Origin: JAAXHB01 sp965221635
Lineage (GTDB): Bacteria; Actinomycetota; Acidimicrobiia; Acidimicrobiales; Aldehydirespiratoraceae
Length of the DNA: 64,000 bases
NCBI GenBank assembly: GCA_965221635.1
Contig: OZ244902.1
Location: 992,001-1,056,000, forward strand
Reading direction: 5' to 3'
Part shown: one piece after another, positions 43,064 to 51,053 of the stretch
Layout of the letters: every line of letters begins with the position of its first letter
Numbering within the stretch: the stretch's first letter is position 1
Notes under the pieces: model-generated
Told to the model about the DNA's origin: nothing
What the model saw: the letters and a program-made list of their open reading frames with translations, nothing else
Database searches by the model: none
Position numbers and translations under genes: made by a program

Positions 43064-44070
43064 GCCCGGATGCTGCGCCGCGCCGTGCGGTGGTTCTGGG
43101 CGCCGGGGTAACCGGGCGACGAATAGCCGGTCACCTTGAGCGCAGCGGCAAGTTCTCGTCGATCGAGCTTCGCCACACCAGCCCCACACCCTTCGAGCGG
43201 GTGGCGCGCACCTTCGGCCCGTCGGTGACGATGGGCGAGGGCCCCGAAATCGTCGAGGGTGTAAACGTTGTGGTGGTTGCCACCCCCGCCGGCACCCAAG
43301 CCGAACTGGCCCGGCAGGCCTTGGCAGCCGGCGCCGCCACCGTCACCACCACCTGTGAGATCACAGAAACCAGGGCGCTGCTCAACTGTGACGCCGAAGC
43401 CGTGTACCGGGGCGTGCCGCTGGTGGTGGGCGCCGGGTTCATGCCCGGGTTCACCTGCCTGCTGGCCCGGCTGGGGTCGGCCGAGTTCGATCTGGTGGAC
43501 GAGATACACGTGGCCAAGGCGGGCACCGGCGGGCCCGAATGCGCCCGTCAACATCACCGTGCTCTCAGCGGCCCGGCACTGGACTGGCGTGACGGGCGTT
43601 GGACACGCCGCCGTGGCGGGTCGGGCCGTGAGTTGTGCTGGTTCCCCGATCCGGTGGCCGGTCGGGACTGCTACCGGGGCGCGCTCGCGGATGCGCTGCT
43701 GCTGGTGGCCGAGTTCCCCGCTGCGAGCAGGGTCACCGCTCGCATGGCCGCCACCCGCCGCGACCGGCTAACGGCGCCGCTGCCGATGCTGCGCCGCCCC
43801 CACCCCGAAGGCGGCGTGGGCGCGGTGCGGGTGGAGCTGAGGGGCTGGCGCGACTCGCAGCGAAAGGTGGCGGTGCTCGGCGCCGCCGAACGCCCCGCCA
43901 CAGCCGCGGCGATAGTGGCGGCGGTGGTGGCCACCCACGTTGCAACCACATCGCCACCGGCCGGGGCTCGTGGCCTGGCCGGATTTCCCGGCAACAAGGA
44001 GATGTTGCGACACATCGCCGCGCTCGGCTTGCGCCCAGCCCGTTTCGAAGGCTTCGACCGCACCGGCTGA
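43060..44070 (+). CDS. NAD(P)-binding Rossmann oxidoreductase, saccharopine-dehydrogenase-like
   Basis: 336 residues starting with GTG overlapping the microprotein stop. The N-terminus VVLGAGVTGRRIAGHLERSG is a Rossmann nucleotide-binding motif, and NVVVVATPAGTQAELARQAL plus VPLVVGAGFMPGFTCLLAR resemble saccharopine-dehydrogenase-like enzymes. The C-terminal half has no motif I can assign. The substrate is unknown. It is the last gene before a convergent border with the phosphatase gene; the 193 bp between them show nothing definite. Confidence 0.65.
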   Translation: MSPDAAPRRAVVLGAGVTGRRIAGHLERSGKFSSIELRHTSPTPFERVARTFGPSVTMGEGPEIVEGVNVVVVATPAGTQAELARQALAAGAATVTTTCEITETRALLNCDAEAVYRGVPLVVGAGFMPGFTCLLARLGSAEFDLVDEIHVAKAGTGGPECARQHHRALSGPALDWRDGRWTRRRGGSGRELCWFPDPVAGRDCYRGALADALLLVAEFPAASRVTARMAATRRDRLTAPLPMLRRPHPEGGVGAVRVELRGWRDSQRKVAVLGAAERPATAAAIVAAVVATHVATTSPPAGARGLAGFPGNKEMLRHIAALGLRPARFEGFDRTG

Positions 44071-44263
44071 ACCGATCGGCACACAACCGCTGAGGTGCGA
44101 AGCCCGAGCAGAGCGGCCAAGAGCCGACCCCACCGCGAGCATCCGGTGCCGGTTCGGTGATGTGCGGCGGCGCACCATGGCGTTGTGTGCACTCGCACCG
44201 GATCTCTCGGGGCTGCCGGGCCGGTTGAGTGAGCGTTTCCGCCGTGGCGGCGCAGTACCGAGG

Positions 44264-45094
44264 TCAATCGTCGCGGGCGCCGCCGGAAGGGTCGTCGAAG
44301 CAGGCGAGCAGTTCCTGGTGAACGGCGCCGTTCGAGCCGATTGCCGAACCGCGTTGCCAGTCCGGCACGCCTGAGGTGTCGGTGAACGTGCCGCCTGCCT
44401 CGTTGATGATCACCGAGATGGGCGCCACGTCCCAGTCGAAGCACTCGGGGTCCACCATCGCCTCGGCGCGTCCGGTGGCCACCAGCGCGTACCCGTAAGC
44501 GTCGCCCCAGGTACGCAGCCGCGCCCCCGAAGCCCGCAACCTGTCGAGCGCAACCTCGGGCCAGTAACCCAAGCCGCTGGTGCAGATGAAGGCGCCCTCG
44601 AGGCTGCTTCTGCCCCCAACCCGACACGGCTCACCGTTCCAGAACGCGCCACGACCCCGCCCTGCCCACACGCACTCGTCGAGCCCAGGCAGGTAAATCA
44701 CACCCGCCGCGGGGCCGTGCTCGTCCACGAGGGCAAGCAGGGTTGCGAACAGCGGCACGCCCTGGGTGAATGCCTTGGTGCCGTCGATGGGGTCGATCAC
44801 CCAGGTGCGGCCCGTGTGGCCGGTGATGTCGTCGAATTCTTCGCCCAGGATCGAGTCATCCGGATACCGCTCGGCGATCAGTTCCCGCAACCGGGTCTCG
44901 GCCGCGAGGTCTGCCTCTGTCACCGGCGAGCCGTCACCCTTGGCTTGCACTTGCAGCCCGGCTTGCTGATACCAGCGCAGCGTGAGCTCGCCGGCGTCAC
45001 GGGCGGCGCCCACGGCGAAGTCCACCACTTCGGAGTCAACTGTCGGGAACGGCGACAAATCAGATGCTTGGGTTTGGACTGAGACGCGCTGCAT
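44264..45094 (-). CDS. Inositol monophosphatase-family phosphatase (HisN-like)
   Basis: 276 residues from the ATG at 45094. Metal-dependent phosphatase motifs: GEEFDD, WVIDPIDGTKAFTQG (the DPxDGT metal site) and CFDWDVAPISVIINEAGG. Members hydrolyse inositol-1-phosphate, histidinol-phosphate or PAP. The closest pattern (GTKAF-G-P-F-TLLAL and DVAP) is that of actinobacterial HisN-type enzymes, but specificity cannot be proved from sequence. An ATG at 45130 in frame lies inside the opposite promoter and is less likely. It is divergent from the following small gene. Confidence 0.85.
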   Translation of the reverse strand: MQRVSVQTQASDLSPFPTVDSEVVDFAVGAARDAGELTLRWYQQAGLQVQAKGDGSPVTEADLAAETRLRELIAERYPDDSILGEEFDDITGHTGRTWVIDPIDGTKAFTQGVPLFATLLALVDEHGPAAGVIYLPGLDECVWAGRGRGAFWNGEPCRVGGRSSLEGAFICTSGLGYWPEVALDRLRASGARLRTWGDAYGYALVATGRAEAMVDPECFDWDVAPISVIINEAGGTFTDTSGVPDWQRGSAIGSNGAVHQELLACFDDPSGGARDD

Positions 45095-45096
45095 GG

Positions 45097-45125
45097 TTGA
45101 CGAAACTTTGAATCTTTCGTATTCT
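45097..45125 (+). promoter_or_regulatory. Promoter positioned for leaderless expression of the 141-residue protein
   Basis: TTGACG (45097-45102), 17-bp spacer, TATTCT (45120-45125), then seven bases to the ATG at 45133. No ribosome-binding site is present. The segment is strikingly AT-rich compared with its surroundings. Confidence 0.75.
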
Positions 45126-45132
45126 TTCATTT

Positions 45133-45558
45133 ATGTCCATGCTGGCCCAGGACTTGAATGTGGTGGCCGCGGAACTCTACGCCGACGCGTTGGCGCTGGA
45201 GGTGCGAGCCGAGCGCTGCCGCCGCACGGCCAGTCTTCTGGAGTTGCGCCGCGCCGCGGTCACTCAGCGACATCAGCCGGTGCTGGCGCTTCACAACGAC
45301 ACCGTGTGGCAGGGCCGAGCAGCAACAGCCAGTCGTGAGCACCTGGCCCGCGTGACGGGCCGGTCGCTGCACCACCTGGGCGAGGATCTGGCCACAACCG
45401 CGAGAGCGCTGCATGCCGAAGCCGAGGGCCTGTCCGACCAGGCCGCCGCATTGCGCCGCCAGGCCAGGCAAACCGAAGCCGAGGCCGCCCGCAGCCAACA
45501 GGCAACCGACAACGCCCCAAAGATCCGCTCGCGCAGACCCTGGCCCATACCGTCCTGA
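45133..45558 (+). CDS. Helical protein with a WxG-like motif, unknown function
   Basis: 141 residues, almost entirely predicted helix, rich in Ala, Arg, Glu and Leu. A WQG turn in HNDTVWQGRAATASREHL separates two amphipathic helical halves, which recalls the WXG100 helix-turn-helix fold, though no ESX secretion genes are nearby. It is apparently expressed from a strong leaderless promoter. The next gene, an FMN dehydrogenase, begins 39 bp downstream on the same strand. The function is not recognised. Confidence 0.7.
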   Translation: MSMLAQDLNVVAAELYADALALEVRAERCRRTASLLELRRAAVTQRHQPVLALHNDTVWQGRAATASREHLARVTGRSLHHLGEDLATTARALHAEAEGLSDQAAALRRQARQTEAEAARSQQATDNAPKIRSRRPWPIPS

Positions 45559-45597
45559 GGCCACAACGGGTTGTTCGCTCAGCCCTAGAGTGAGCCG

Positions 45598-46848
45598 ATG
45601 CTCCGCACGTTGCGCTCGGTGTTGCGGTTCCGGCGCATCACCTTGCGCCCTTCCAAGCGCCGCTTGCAGAGGGCTGCTTGTGTGGAGGACTTGCGGCGAA
45701 TCGCCAAGAAGCGACTCCCTGGAGGTGTGTTCGACTACATCGACGGCGGCGCCGAGGACGAGCTGAGCCTGGATCGCAACACCCGCGCATTCCGAGACAT
45801 GCAAATCCGCCCAAGGGTGCTGCGAGACGTGAAAGCGGTGAACACCTCCACCACGGTGCTGGGCAAAGAGGTGACCTTCCCGTTGATCCTTGCCCCCTCC
45901 GGATTCACCCGAATCGCCGATCCCCCCGGCGAGCTGGCGGCGGCCCGCGCCGCGGCCCGGGCGGGCATCCCCTACACGCTTTCCACCATGGGCACCCGTT
46001 CGATGGAGGAAGTGGCCGAAGTGTCCACAGGGCGCTTGTGGTACCAGGTGTACGTGTGGCGCGACAAGGGCTTGGTGGCCGAGATGATCCGCCGTGCCGC
46101 CGCGGCCGGGTTCGAGGCGCTGTGCATCACCGTGGACACCGCCATGTTGGGCCGCCGCGAGCGTGACGTGCGCCGAGGTTTCACCTTGCCGCCACAGATC
46201 GGCCCCGGAACGCTCGTGGACGGCTTGTTGCACCCCGGCTGGACGTGGCGTTTCATTCGGTCCGAGCCGATCACCTTCGCCAACGTCGTGGGCAATTCCC
46301 CGGCCGCCGATGGCACCGCGGTGAATCTGTCGGCTTTCATGAACGGCCAGTTCGACCCGTCGCTGTCATGGGCCGACGTGGAGTGGATGCAGTCGCTGTG
46401 GGACGGGCCCGTTCTGCTAAAGGGCGTGCAAACGGTGGAGGATGCGGTGATCGCCCGAGATCAGGGCCTGGCCGGGGTGATCTTGTCCAACCACGGGGGC
46501 CGCCAGCTCGACTCAGCCCCGGCGATTGTGGATTTGGTGGCGCCGGTGGCCGACGCGGTTGGTGGCGACATCGAGATCATCTGCGACGGCGGCGTGCGCC
46601 GCGGCAGCGACATCATCAAAGCAGTGGCGTTGGGCGCCAATGCCGCCATGGCCGGTCGGGCCTGGCTGTACGGGCTGGGCGCCGCCGGGGAGGCCGGGGT
46701 GGACTGGGTGATCGACCATCTGCGCACCTCCATGGTGCGCGACATGGCCCTCAGCGGCGCCACCTCGATCGCCGATCTAACCCCGTCCATGATTGGCGCC
46801 CCTCAAGAGGCGGAACCCCGCCGCCGGCACAGCACCGACTCCTCTTGA
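45598..46848 (+). CDS. FMN-dependent alpha-hydroxy acid dehydrogenase (LldD-like)
   Basis: 416 residues, TIM-barrel flavoenzyme that oxidises an L-2-hydroxyacid to the 2-oxoacid. Motifs: GVFDYIDGGAEDELSLDRN, LAPSGFTRIADPPGE, WYQVYVWRDKGL, ITVDTAMLGRRERDVRRGF, the catalytic SNHGGRQLD, and the phosphate site IICDGGVRRGSDIIKAVALGA. L-lactate is the usual substrate, but MftD-type mycofactocin-linked and sulfolactate-type relatives exist. It precedes the taurine-type cluster but is separated from it by that cluster's own promoter. Confidence 0.88.
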   Translation: MLRTLRSVLRFRRITLRPSKRRLQRAACVEDLRRIAKKRLPGGVFDYIDGGAEDELSLDRNTRAFRDMQIRPRVLRDVKAVNTSTTVLGKEVTFPLILAPSGFTRIADPPGELAAARAAARAGIPYTLSTMGTRSMEEVAEVSTGRLWYQVYVWRDKGLVAEMIRRAAAAGFEALCITVDTAMLGRRERDVRRGFTLPPQIGPGTLVDGLLHPGWTWRFIRSEPITFANVVGNSPAADGTAVNLSAFMNGQFDPSLSWADVEWMQSLWDGPVLLKGVQTVEDAVIARDQGLAGVILSNHGGRQLDSAPAIVDLVAPVADAVGGDIEIICDGGVRRGSDIIKAVALGANAAMAGRAWLYGLGAAGEAGVDWVIDHLRTSMVRDMALSGATSIADLTPSMIGAPQEAEPRRRHSTDSS

Positions 46849-46872
46849 CGGCCCCGGTCAGTTAGTTATACT
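46845..46872 (+). promoter_or_regulatory. Promoter of the aminotransferase/ABC transporter cluster
   Basis: TTGACG (46845-46850), 16-bp spacer, TATACT (46867-46872); a start near 46879 is predicted, leaving a leader of about 88 nt. The spacer contains CAGTTAGT (46859-46866), whose exact reverse complement ACTAACTG lies upstream of the TetR gene (53175-53182). GTTAG (46861) and CTAAC (46892) form an inverted pair across the start region. Confidence 0.7.
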
Positions 46873-46966
46873 CACGGATCAGTTGTAGTGTCTAACAGAG
46901 CCGTTTAGCAGGTTCACGCCTGCCGCGGCTCAAGGCACCCGTCACCGGCCCACGGGGATCTCGTTC

Positions 46967-48349
46967 ATGCTCGACACCCAGCGAGAGCAGGCCCGCGACC
47001 ATCTGCTGCCCCACTTCACGCCCGGGCGCGCCTGGCGCAACACCGAGGCCATGGTGGTGATCGAGCGCGGCGAGGGCTGCTACGTGTGGGACACCGACGG
47101 CCGCAAGTACCTAGACGCCATGGCCGGGCTGTTTTGCACCAACCTCGGTCACGGTCGCAGCGACCTCACCGCCGCGGCGTCCAAGCAAATGGACAAGCTC
47201 GCCTTCTTCCAGAACTGGAACTTCGCCCACCCGTCCGCGATTCAGGCCGCGTCGATGATCGCATCGGTGGCCCCGGACGATCTCAGCGAAGTGTTCTTTG
47301 TGAACTCCGGCTCGGAGGCGGTGGAATCGGCGGTGAAGTTCGCTCGCTGCTACCACCTCGCCAACGGCCACGACCGTCGCACCAAGATCATCGCCCGTCG
47401 CTGGGCCTACCACGGCACATCCCTGGGAGCGCTGAGCATCACCGGCGTGCCCAGGCTGCGCGAGCCGTTCCTTCCGCTCATGGGCCTCGACGTGCGCCAC
47501 GTGGCCAACACGCTTGGCTGGGAGGCCGAGCAGGCGCAACGGGGTTGCGAGGTGAGCGAACTCGAATGCGTGCGCGCGGTGGAGGAGGCAATCGTTGCCG
47601 AGGGCCCCGAAACGGTGGCCATGGTGATTGCCGAACCGGTGCAAAACGGGCGCGGCGCGTTGGTGCCGCCCGATGGTTACTGGGCCGAACTGCGCAACAT
47701 TTGCGACCGTTACGGCGTGCTGCTGGTGGCAGACGAGGTGATCAACTCGTTCGGTCGGCTCGGGCACTGGTTCGGCAGCGAGCGTTACGGCGTGGTTCCC
47801 GACATGATCACATTCGCCAAGGGTGTCACCAGCGCCTATCAGCCCCTCGGCGGGTTCGTGGTTCGTGGCGAGCTGGTGCAGCAGGTGTGGGACTCGCCGC
47901 TGGGGAGCTTCCACCACGGCTCCACCTTCGGCGGGCACCCGGTGGCCACCGCGGTGGCGTCCGCGGTGATCTCCGCATTGCGAGACGAACGTGTGCTACA
48001 CAACGTGCTCGCCAACCAGGGCTTTTTCCGTGAACGCCTCGACGACCTCAAGGCGGCCCGGGCGTGCGTGAAGGACGTGCGCGGCGCCGGCTACTTCTAT
48101 GCCATCGAATTCATGCACGATCGCCACTCGGGCCGTGACCTGAGCGAGGACGAGTCGGCGGAACTGCTCGCCGGTGGCCGCCTCGAGCGTTACGTGCGCG
48201 AGGCCCGTGTGCTGTTGCGCCCCGACAATCGTGGGGCCACCATGTTGATGATCTCGCCACCTCTGGTGGCGGATCGAACCGTGATCGACGACCTGGCGAA
48301 CCGGGTCGACCAAGTGCTTGACCGCGTGAGCGGTTGGCTCAAGTCCTAA
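46967..48349 (+). CDS. Class III PLP aminotransferase, taurine:pyruvate aminotransferase-like
   Basis: 460 residues. Motifs: GCYVWDTDGRKYLDAMAGLF, FFVNSGSEAVESAVKFAR, RRWAYHGTSLGALSITG, VMVIAEPV-type segment AMVIAEPVQNGRG, LLVADEVINSFGR, and the PLP lysine in ITFAKGVTSAYQPLGG. The family includes beta-alanine, omega-amino acid and taurine:pyruvate aminotransferases. The adjacent TauA/B/C-like transporter and phosphotransacetylase favour taurine, converted to sulfoacetaldehyde with alanine formation. It is the first gene after a strong promoter. Confidence 0.85.
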   Translation: MLDTQREQARDHLLPHFTPGRAWRNTEAMVVIERGEGCYVWDTDGRKYLDAMAGLFCTNLGHGRSDLTAAASKQMDKLAFFQNWNFAHPSAIQAASMIASVAPDDLSEVFFVNSGSEAVESAVKFARCYHLANGHDRRTKIIARRWAYHGTSLGALSITGVPRLREPFLPLMGLDVRHVANTLGWEAEQAQRGCEVSELECVRAVEEAIVAEGPETVAMVIAEPVQNGRGALVPPDGYWAELRNICDRYGVLLVADEVINSFGRLGHWFGSERYGVVPDMITFAKGVTSAYQPLGGFVVRGELVQQVWDSPLGSFHHGSTFGGHPVATAVASAVISALRDERVLHNVLANQGFFRERLDDLKAARACVKDVRGAGYFYAIEFMHDRHSGRDLSEDESAELLAGGRLERYVREARVLLRPDNRGATMLMISPPLVADRTVIDDLANRVDQVLDRVSGWLKS

Positions 48350-48386
48350 AAGAGGGCTTCAACACAAACCCGACAACGGAGGGACA

Positions 48387-49400
48387 ATGATGAAACGACT
48401 ACTGCAATTCCTTGCCATATTCCTGGCTTTCGGCCTGGTGGCCGCGGCCTGCGGAGACGATGAAGAAGAAGCTGGGCTCGATGAACTGAATGTGGCGTAC
48501 TTCCTGGAATGGCCCACGGCCAACCAGGCCGCGCAGGCCAACAGCGTGTATTCGGAGCGTTTGGGCATGACCGTGAACTGGCGGCCGTTCGCCAGCGGTG
48601 GTGACATGGCGCAGGCCATGGAGTCCGGCGACATCGACATTTCCTACTCGCAGGGCCTCACACCGTTCGCCAACTTCGTGACCGGTGGCTCCGATCTAGT
48701 GATCGTGGGCATCGCTGTGTCCTACGCCGACGCAGACAACTGCGTGGCCGGGCCCGATTACGGCATCACTGCCGATAACGCGGCCGAGACGCTCGACGGC
48801 GCCAGCATCTACACCCCGCTGGGCAACGTCACTCACTTCAAGCTGCTCAAGATGCTCGAGCACCTCGGCGTGGACACCACCAGCGTGAGCCTGTTCCAAT
48901 CCGAGGGCGGCCCTGCCGCAGTGGCGGCGCTCGCAGGTGGCGACGTTGCCATGGCGTGTGCCTTCGGCGGCGCGGTCAACGAGATGATTGCCAATGGCGG
49001 CAACCTGGTGATGACCGGCAGCGAACAGGAGGCAATCGGAATTCGTGTGTTCGACATCATCTCCGTCACCGGCGACTTCGCCGACGAGCACGGTGACGTG
49101 ATCACCGACTTCCTGCAGGTCACCGAGGAGTACAACCGCATGTACAACGCCGATCGTGAGCCTCTGATGGCTGACATTGCCGAAGAGGCCGGCATGACTC
49201 TTGCCGCCACCACCGCGCTGATCGACGCGTTCAGCTTCCCCGAGAAGGACGTGCAGCTCTCCGACGCATGGTTGGGCGGAACGGTGCAGCAGGTGATGAA
49301 GGAGCAAATGGACTTCTTCCTGGCCCAAGGCGAGATCGAGGCGGCTCTGGCCAGCTACGACGATTTCGTGGACACCAGCTTCCTTGAGGCCGTGAACTAG
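48387..49400 (+). CDS. TauA-like substrate-binding lipoprotein of an ABC importer
   Basis: 337 residues with a lipoprotein signal peptide: a hydrophobic segment ending in the lipobox VAAAC at about residue 23, followed by an acidic linker. The mature part NVAYFLEWPTANQAAQ, GMTVNWRPFASGGDMAQAMESGDIDISY and VSYADADNCVAGPDYGI resembles periplasmic TauA/SsuA-type proteins, specifically the marine taurine-type branch as I remember it. GGAGGGAC precedes the ATG. A strong hairpin follows the gene, so more binding protein than transporter would be made. Confidence 0.88.
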   Translation: MMKRLLQFLAIFLAFGLVAAACGDDEEEAGLDELNVAYFLEWPTANQAAQANSVYSERLGMTVNWRPFASGGDMAQAMESGDIDISYSQGLTPFANFVTGGSDLVIVGIAVSYADADNCVAGPDYGITADNAAETLDGASIYTPLGNVTHFKLLKMLEHLGVDTTSVSLFQSEGGPAAVAALAGGDVAMACAFGGAVNEMIANGGNLVMTGSEQEAIGIRVFDIISVTGDFADEHGDVITDFLQVTEEYNRMYNADREPLMADIAEEAGMTLAATTALIDAFSFPEKDVQLSDAWLGGTVQQVMKEQMDFFLAQGEIEAALASYDDFVDTSFLEAVN

Positions 49401-49438
49401 CAGCCACTCAAGATCGGTTCCGCCGATCACTTCGAGCG

Positions 49439-49478
49439 ATGACCGGGGTCTGGCCACACACGGCCGGACCCCGGTCAT
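49439..49478 (+). terminator. Strong hairpin after the binding-protein gene
   Basis: A 17-bp stem: ATGACCGGGGTCTGGCC (49439-49455) pairs with GGCCGGACCCCGGTCAT (49462-49478), with one G-U pair and a six-base loop. No long T-run follows, so it may act as a partial terminator or as a 3' stabiliser of the binding-protein mRNA. The rest of the 276-bp gap to the ABC gene shows nothing else. Confidence 0.75.
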
Positions 49479-49676
49479 CGTCATTTGTGACCGGCTCTTG
49501 TGGCGACCTCGGTCGGTTCGACACCGTTCGGGCCCGGTCGGGGTTGTGTGACTAAAGTCTCAGCGATGTGTCCAACGGGGGTGTTCCCGGCCTGAGCCTC
49601 CAACTTGTGAGGGCCATGATGAGCTGGATTACACCAATCTCAAGCTGATGCACGCAAGCGACAGAAAGGGGGCGGC

Positions 49677-51053
49677 ATGGAGACCGTCGTAAAGGGAATG
49701 TCGGAAGGTTTCGACTGGTTTGGACAGTTGGTTGCCTGGATTGCAGGCGGCGCCAACTGGGTGCTGCTGGTGGCGGCCGCGGTGGCCGTGGTGGTGATGG
49801 TGGGGACTTTGCTCATCACCTCGCCTTCACGGTTCGGCACGGCCGACCCGTCGGCGCGGCCCAGTGACGGCCTGATCCTCACCGGTGAGTTGATGGGGTT
49901 GGTGGCGATCCTCGGTGGCATTGTGCTGGCGTTTCGCGACACGGCCTCACCGTGGCAACCGGTGGTGGCGATCGTGGGAGGCGCAGTCCTGCTGCTGCTG
50001 ATGCTCGCCTACCACCGCGGCAGCGATCTGCGCAAGACCGCATTGGCGTGGCTCGCATGGATGGGCCTGGCCATCGGCTCCGCGGTGGCGGTGATCCTGG
50101 CCATCATGCAGCGCACCGATTCGTCGATTCCGTATCTGCTCCTGCTAGGGGTGGTGCTGGTGATCGGCCGCTACTGGATCTTCCTTGGCTGGCCGGAGGT
50201 GAGGTTTGACCCGTCCACCGTGAAGTCGGTGAAGGCGGAGTCCTCCACCGACAATTCGCTGGTGGTGCAAAACCTGCGCATGGTGTACGAGCTTCCCGAC
50301 GGTGGCGAGGTTGAGGCACTGTCCGATGTGACCTTCACGTTGCAGCCGGGCCGGTTGTTGACCTTGCTGGGCCCCTCGGGTTGCGGCAAGACCACGCTGT
50401 TGAACATCCTCGCCGGGTTCCTGGCGCACACCTCAGGCGAGGTGCAGCTGGGCTCCACGCCCATCACCGGCCCGGGTCAGGACCGGGGAATGGTGTTCCA
50501 GCAGGGAGCGTTGTTCGAGTGGCTCACCGTGAACGACAACGTTGGTTTCGGCGCCCGCATGAACGGCCGCTCCCGGCCGGCGTCTCGTGAGGCGGTGCAG
50601 GATCTGCTGCAGATCGTGGGCTTGCAGGACTTCGGCGAGAAAGCCGTGTACGAGCTTTCCGGCGGCATGCAGCAGCGTGTGGCCCTGGCACGGTGCCTGG
50701 CCAACGATCCCGAGATCATCTTGATGGACGAACCGCTCGGCGCCCTGGACGCTCTCACCAGAGAGAAGATGCAGGGCCTTGTGCTGCGCCTGTGGAGCGA
50801 GACCGGCAAGACGATTGTGCTGGTCACCCACAGCGTGGAGGAGGCCCTTTACCTCGGTGACCAGCTGTTCGTGCTGGCGCCCCGGCCTGGGCGCATCGAA
50901 AGGGTGTACGACCTTCCCTTCGCGCAACAGGCGCTCACAGCCGACGCCCGCGAGTTGAAGGCATCGCCGGAGTTCATCCGCACCCGAGAAGAGATTCTGT
51001 CTCTCATCTGGGAGATGGAGGAACAGATCATGGGAACTGGAGGTGGTCACTGA
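49677..51053 (+). CDS. ABC transporter ATPase (TauB-like) with fused N-terminal membrane domain
   Basis: 458 residues. The first 175 residues contain about five hydrophobic helices (about 17-45, 60-83, 92-110, 118-140, 148-165). A TauB/SsuB-type nucleotide-binding domain follows with Walker A LLGPSGCGKTTLLN (about residue 230), Q-loop MVFQQGALFEWLTV, signature LSGGMQQRVALARCLA, Walker B IILMDEPLGALD and the H-loop VLVTHSVEEALYLG. ATPases of this importer class are normally soluble and about 250-260 residues. The membrane part does not resemble the permease, which is encoded separately next door. AAGGGGG precedes the ATG. The stop overlaps the permease start. Confidence 0.9.
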   Translation: METVVKGMSEGFDWFGQLVAWIAGGANWVLLVAAAVAVVVMVGTLLITSPSRFGTADPSARPSDGLILTGELMGLVAILGGIVLAFRDTASPWQPVVAIVGGAVLLLLMLAYHRGSDLRKTALAWLAWMGLAIGSAVAVILAIMQRTDSSIPYLLLLGVVLVIGRYWIFLGWPEVRFDPSTVKSVKAESSTDNSLVVQNLRMVYELPDGGEVEALSDVTFTLQPGRLLTLLGPSGCGKTTLLNILAGFLAHTSGEVQLGSTPITGPGQDRGMVFQQGALFEWLTVNDNVGFGARMNGRSRPASREAVQDLLQIVGLQDFGEKAVYELSGGMQQRVALARCLANDPEIILMDEPLGALDALTREKMQGLVLRLWSETGKTIVLVTHSVEEALYLGDQLFVLAPRPGRIERVYDLPFAQQALTADARELKASPEFIRTREEILSLIWEMEEQIMGTGGGH

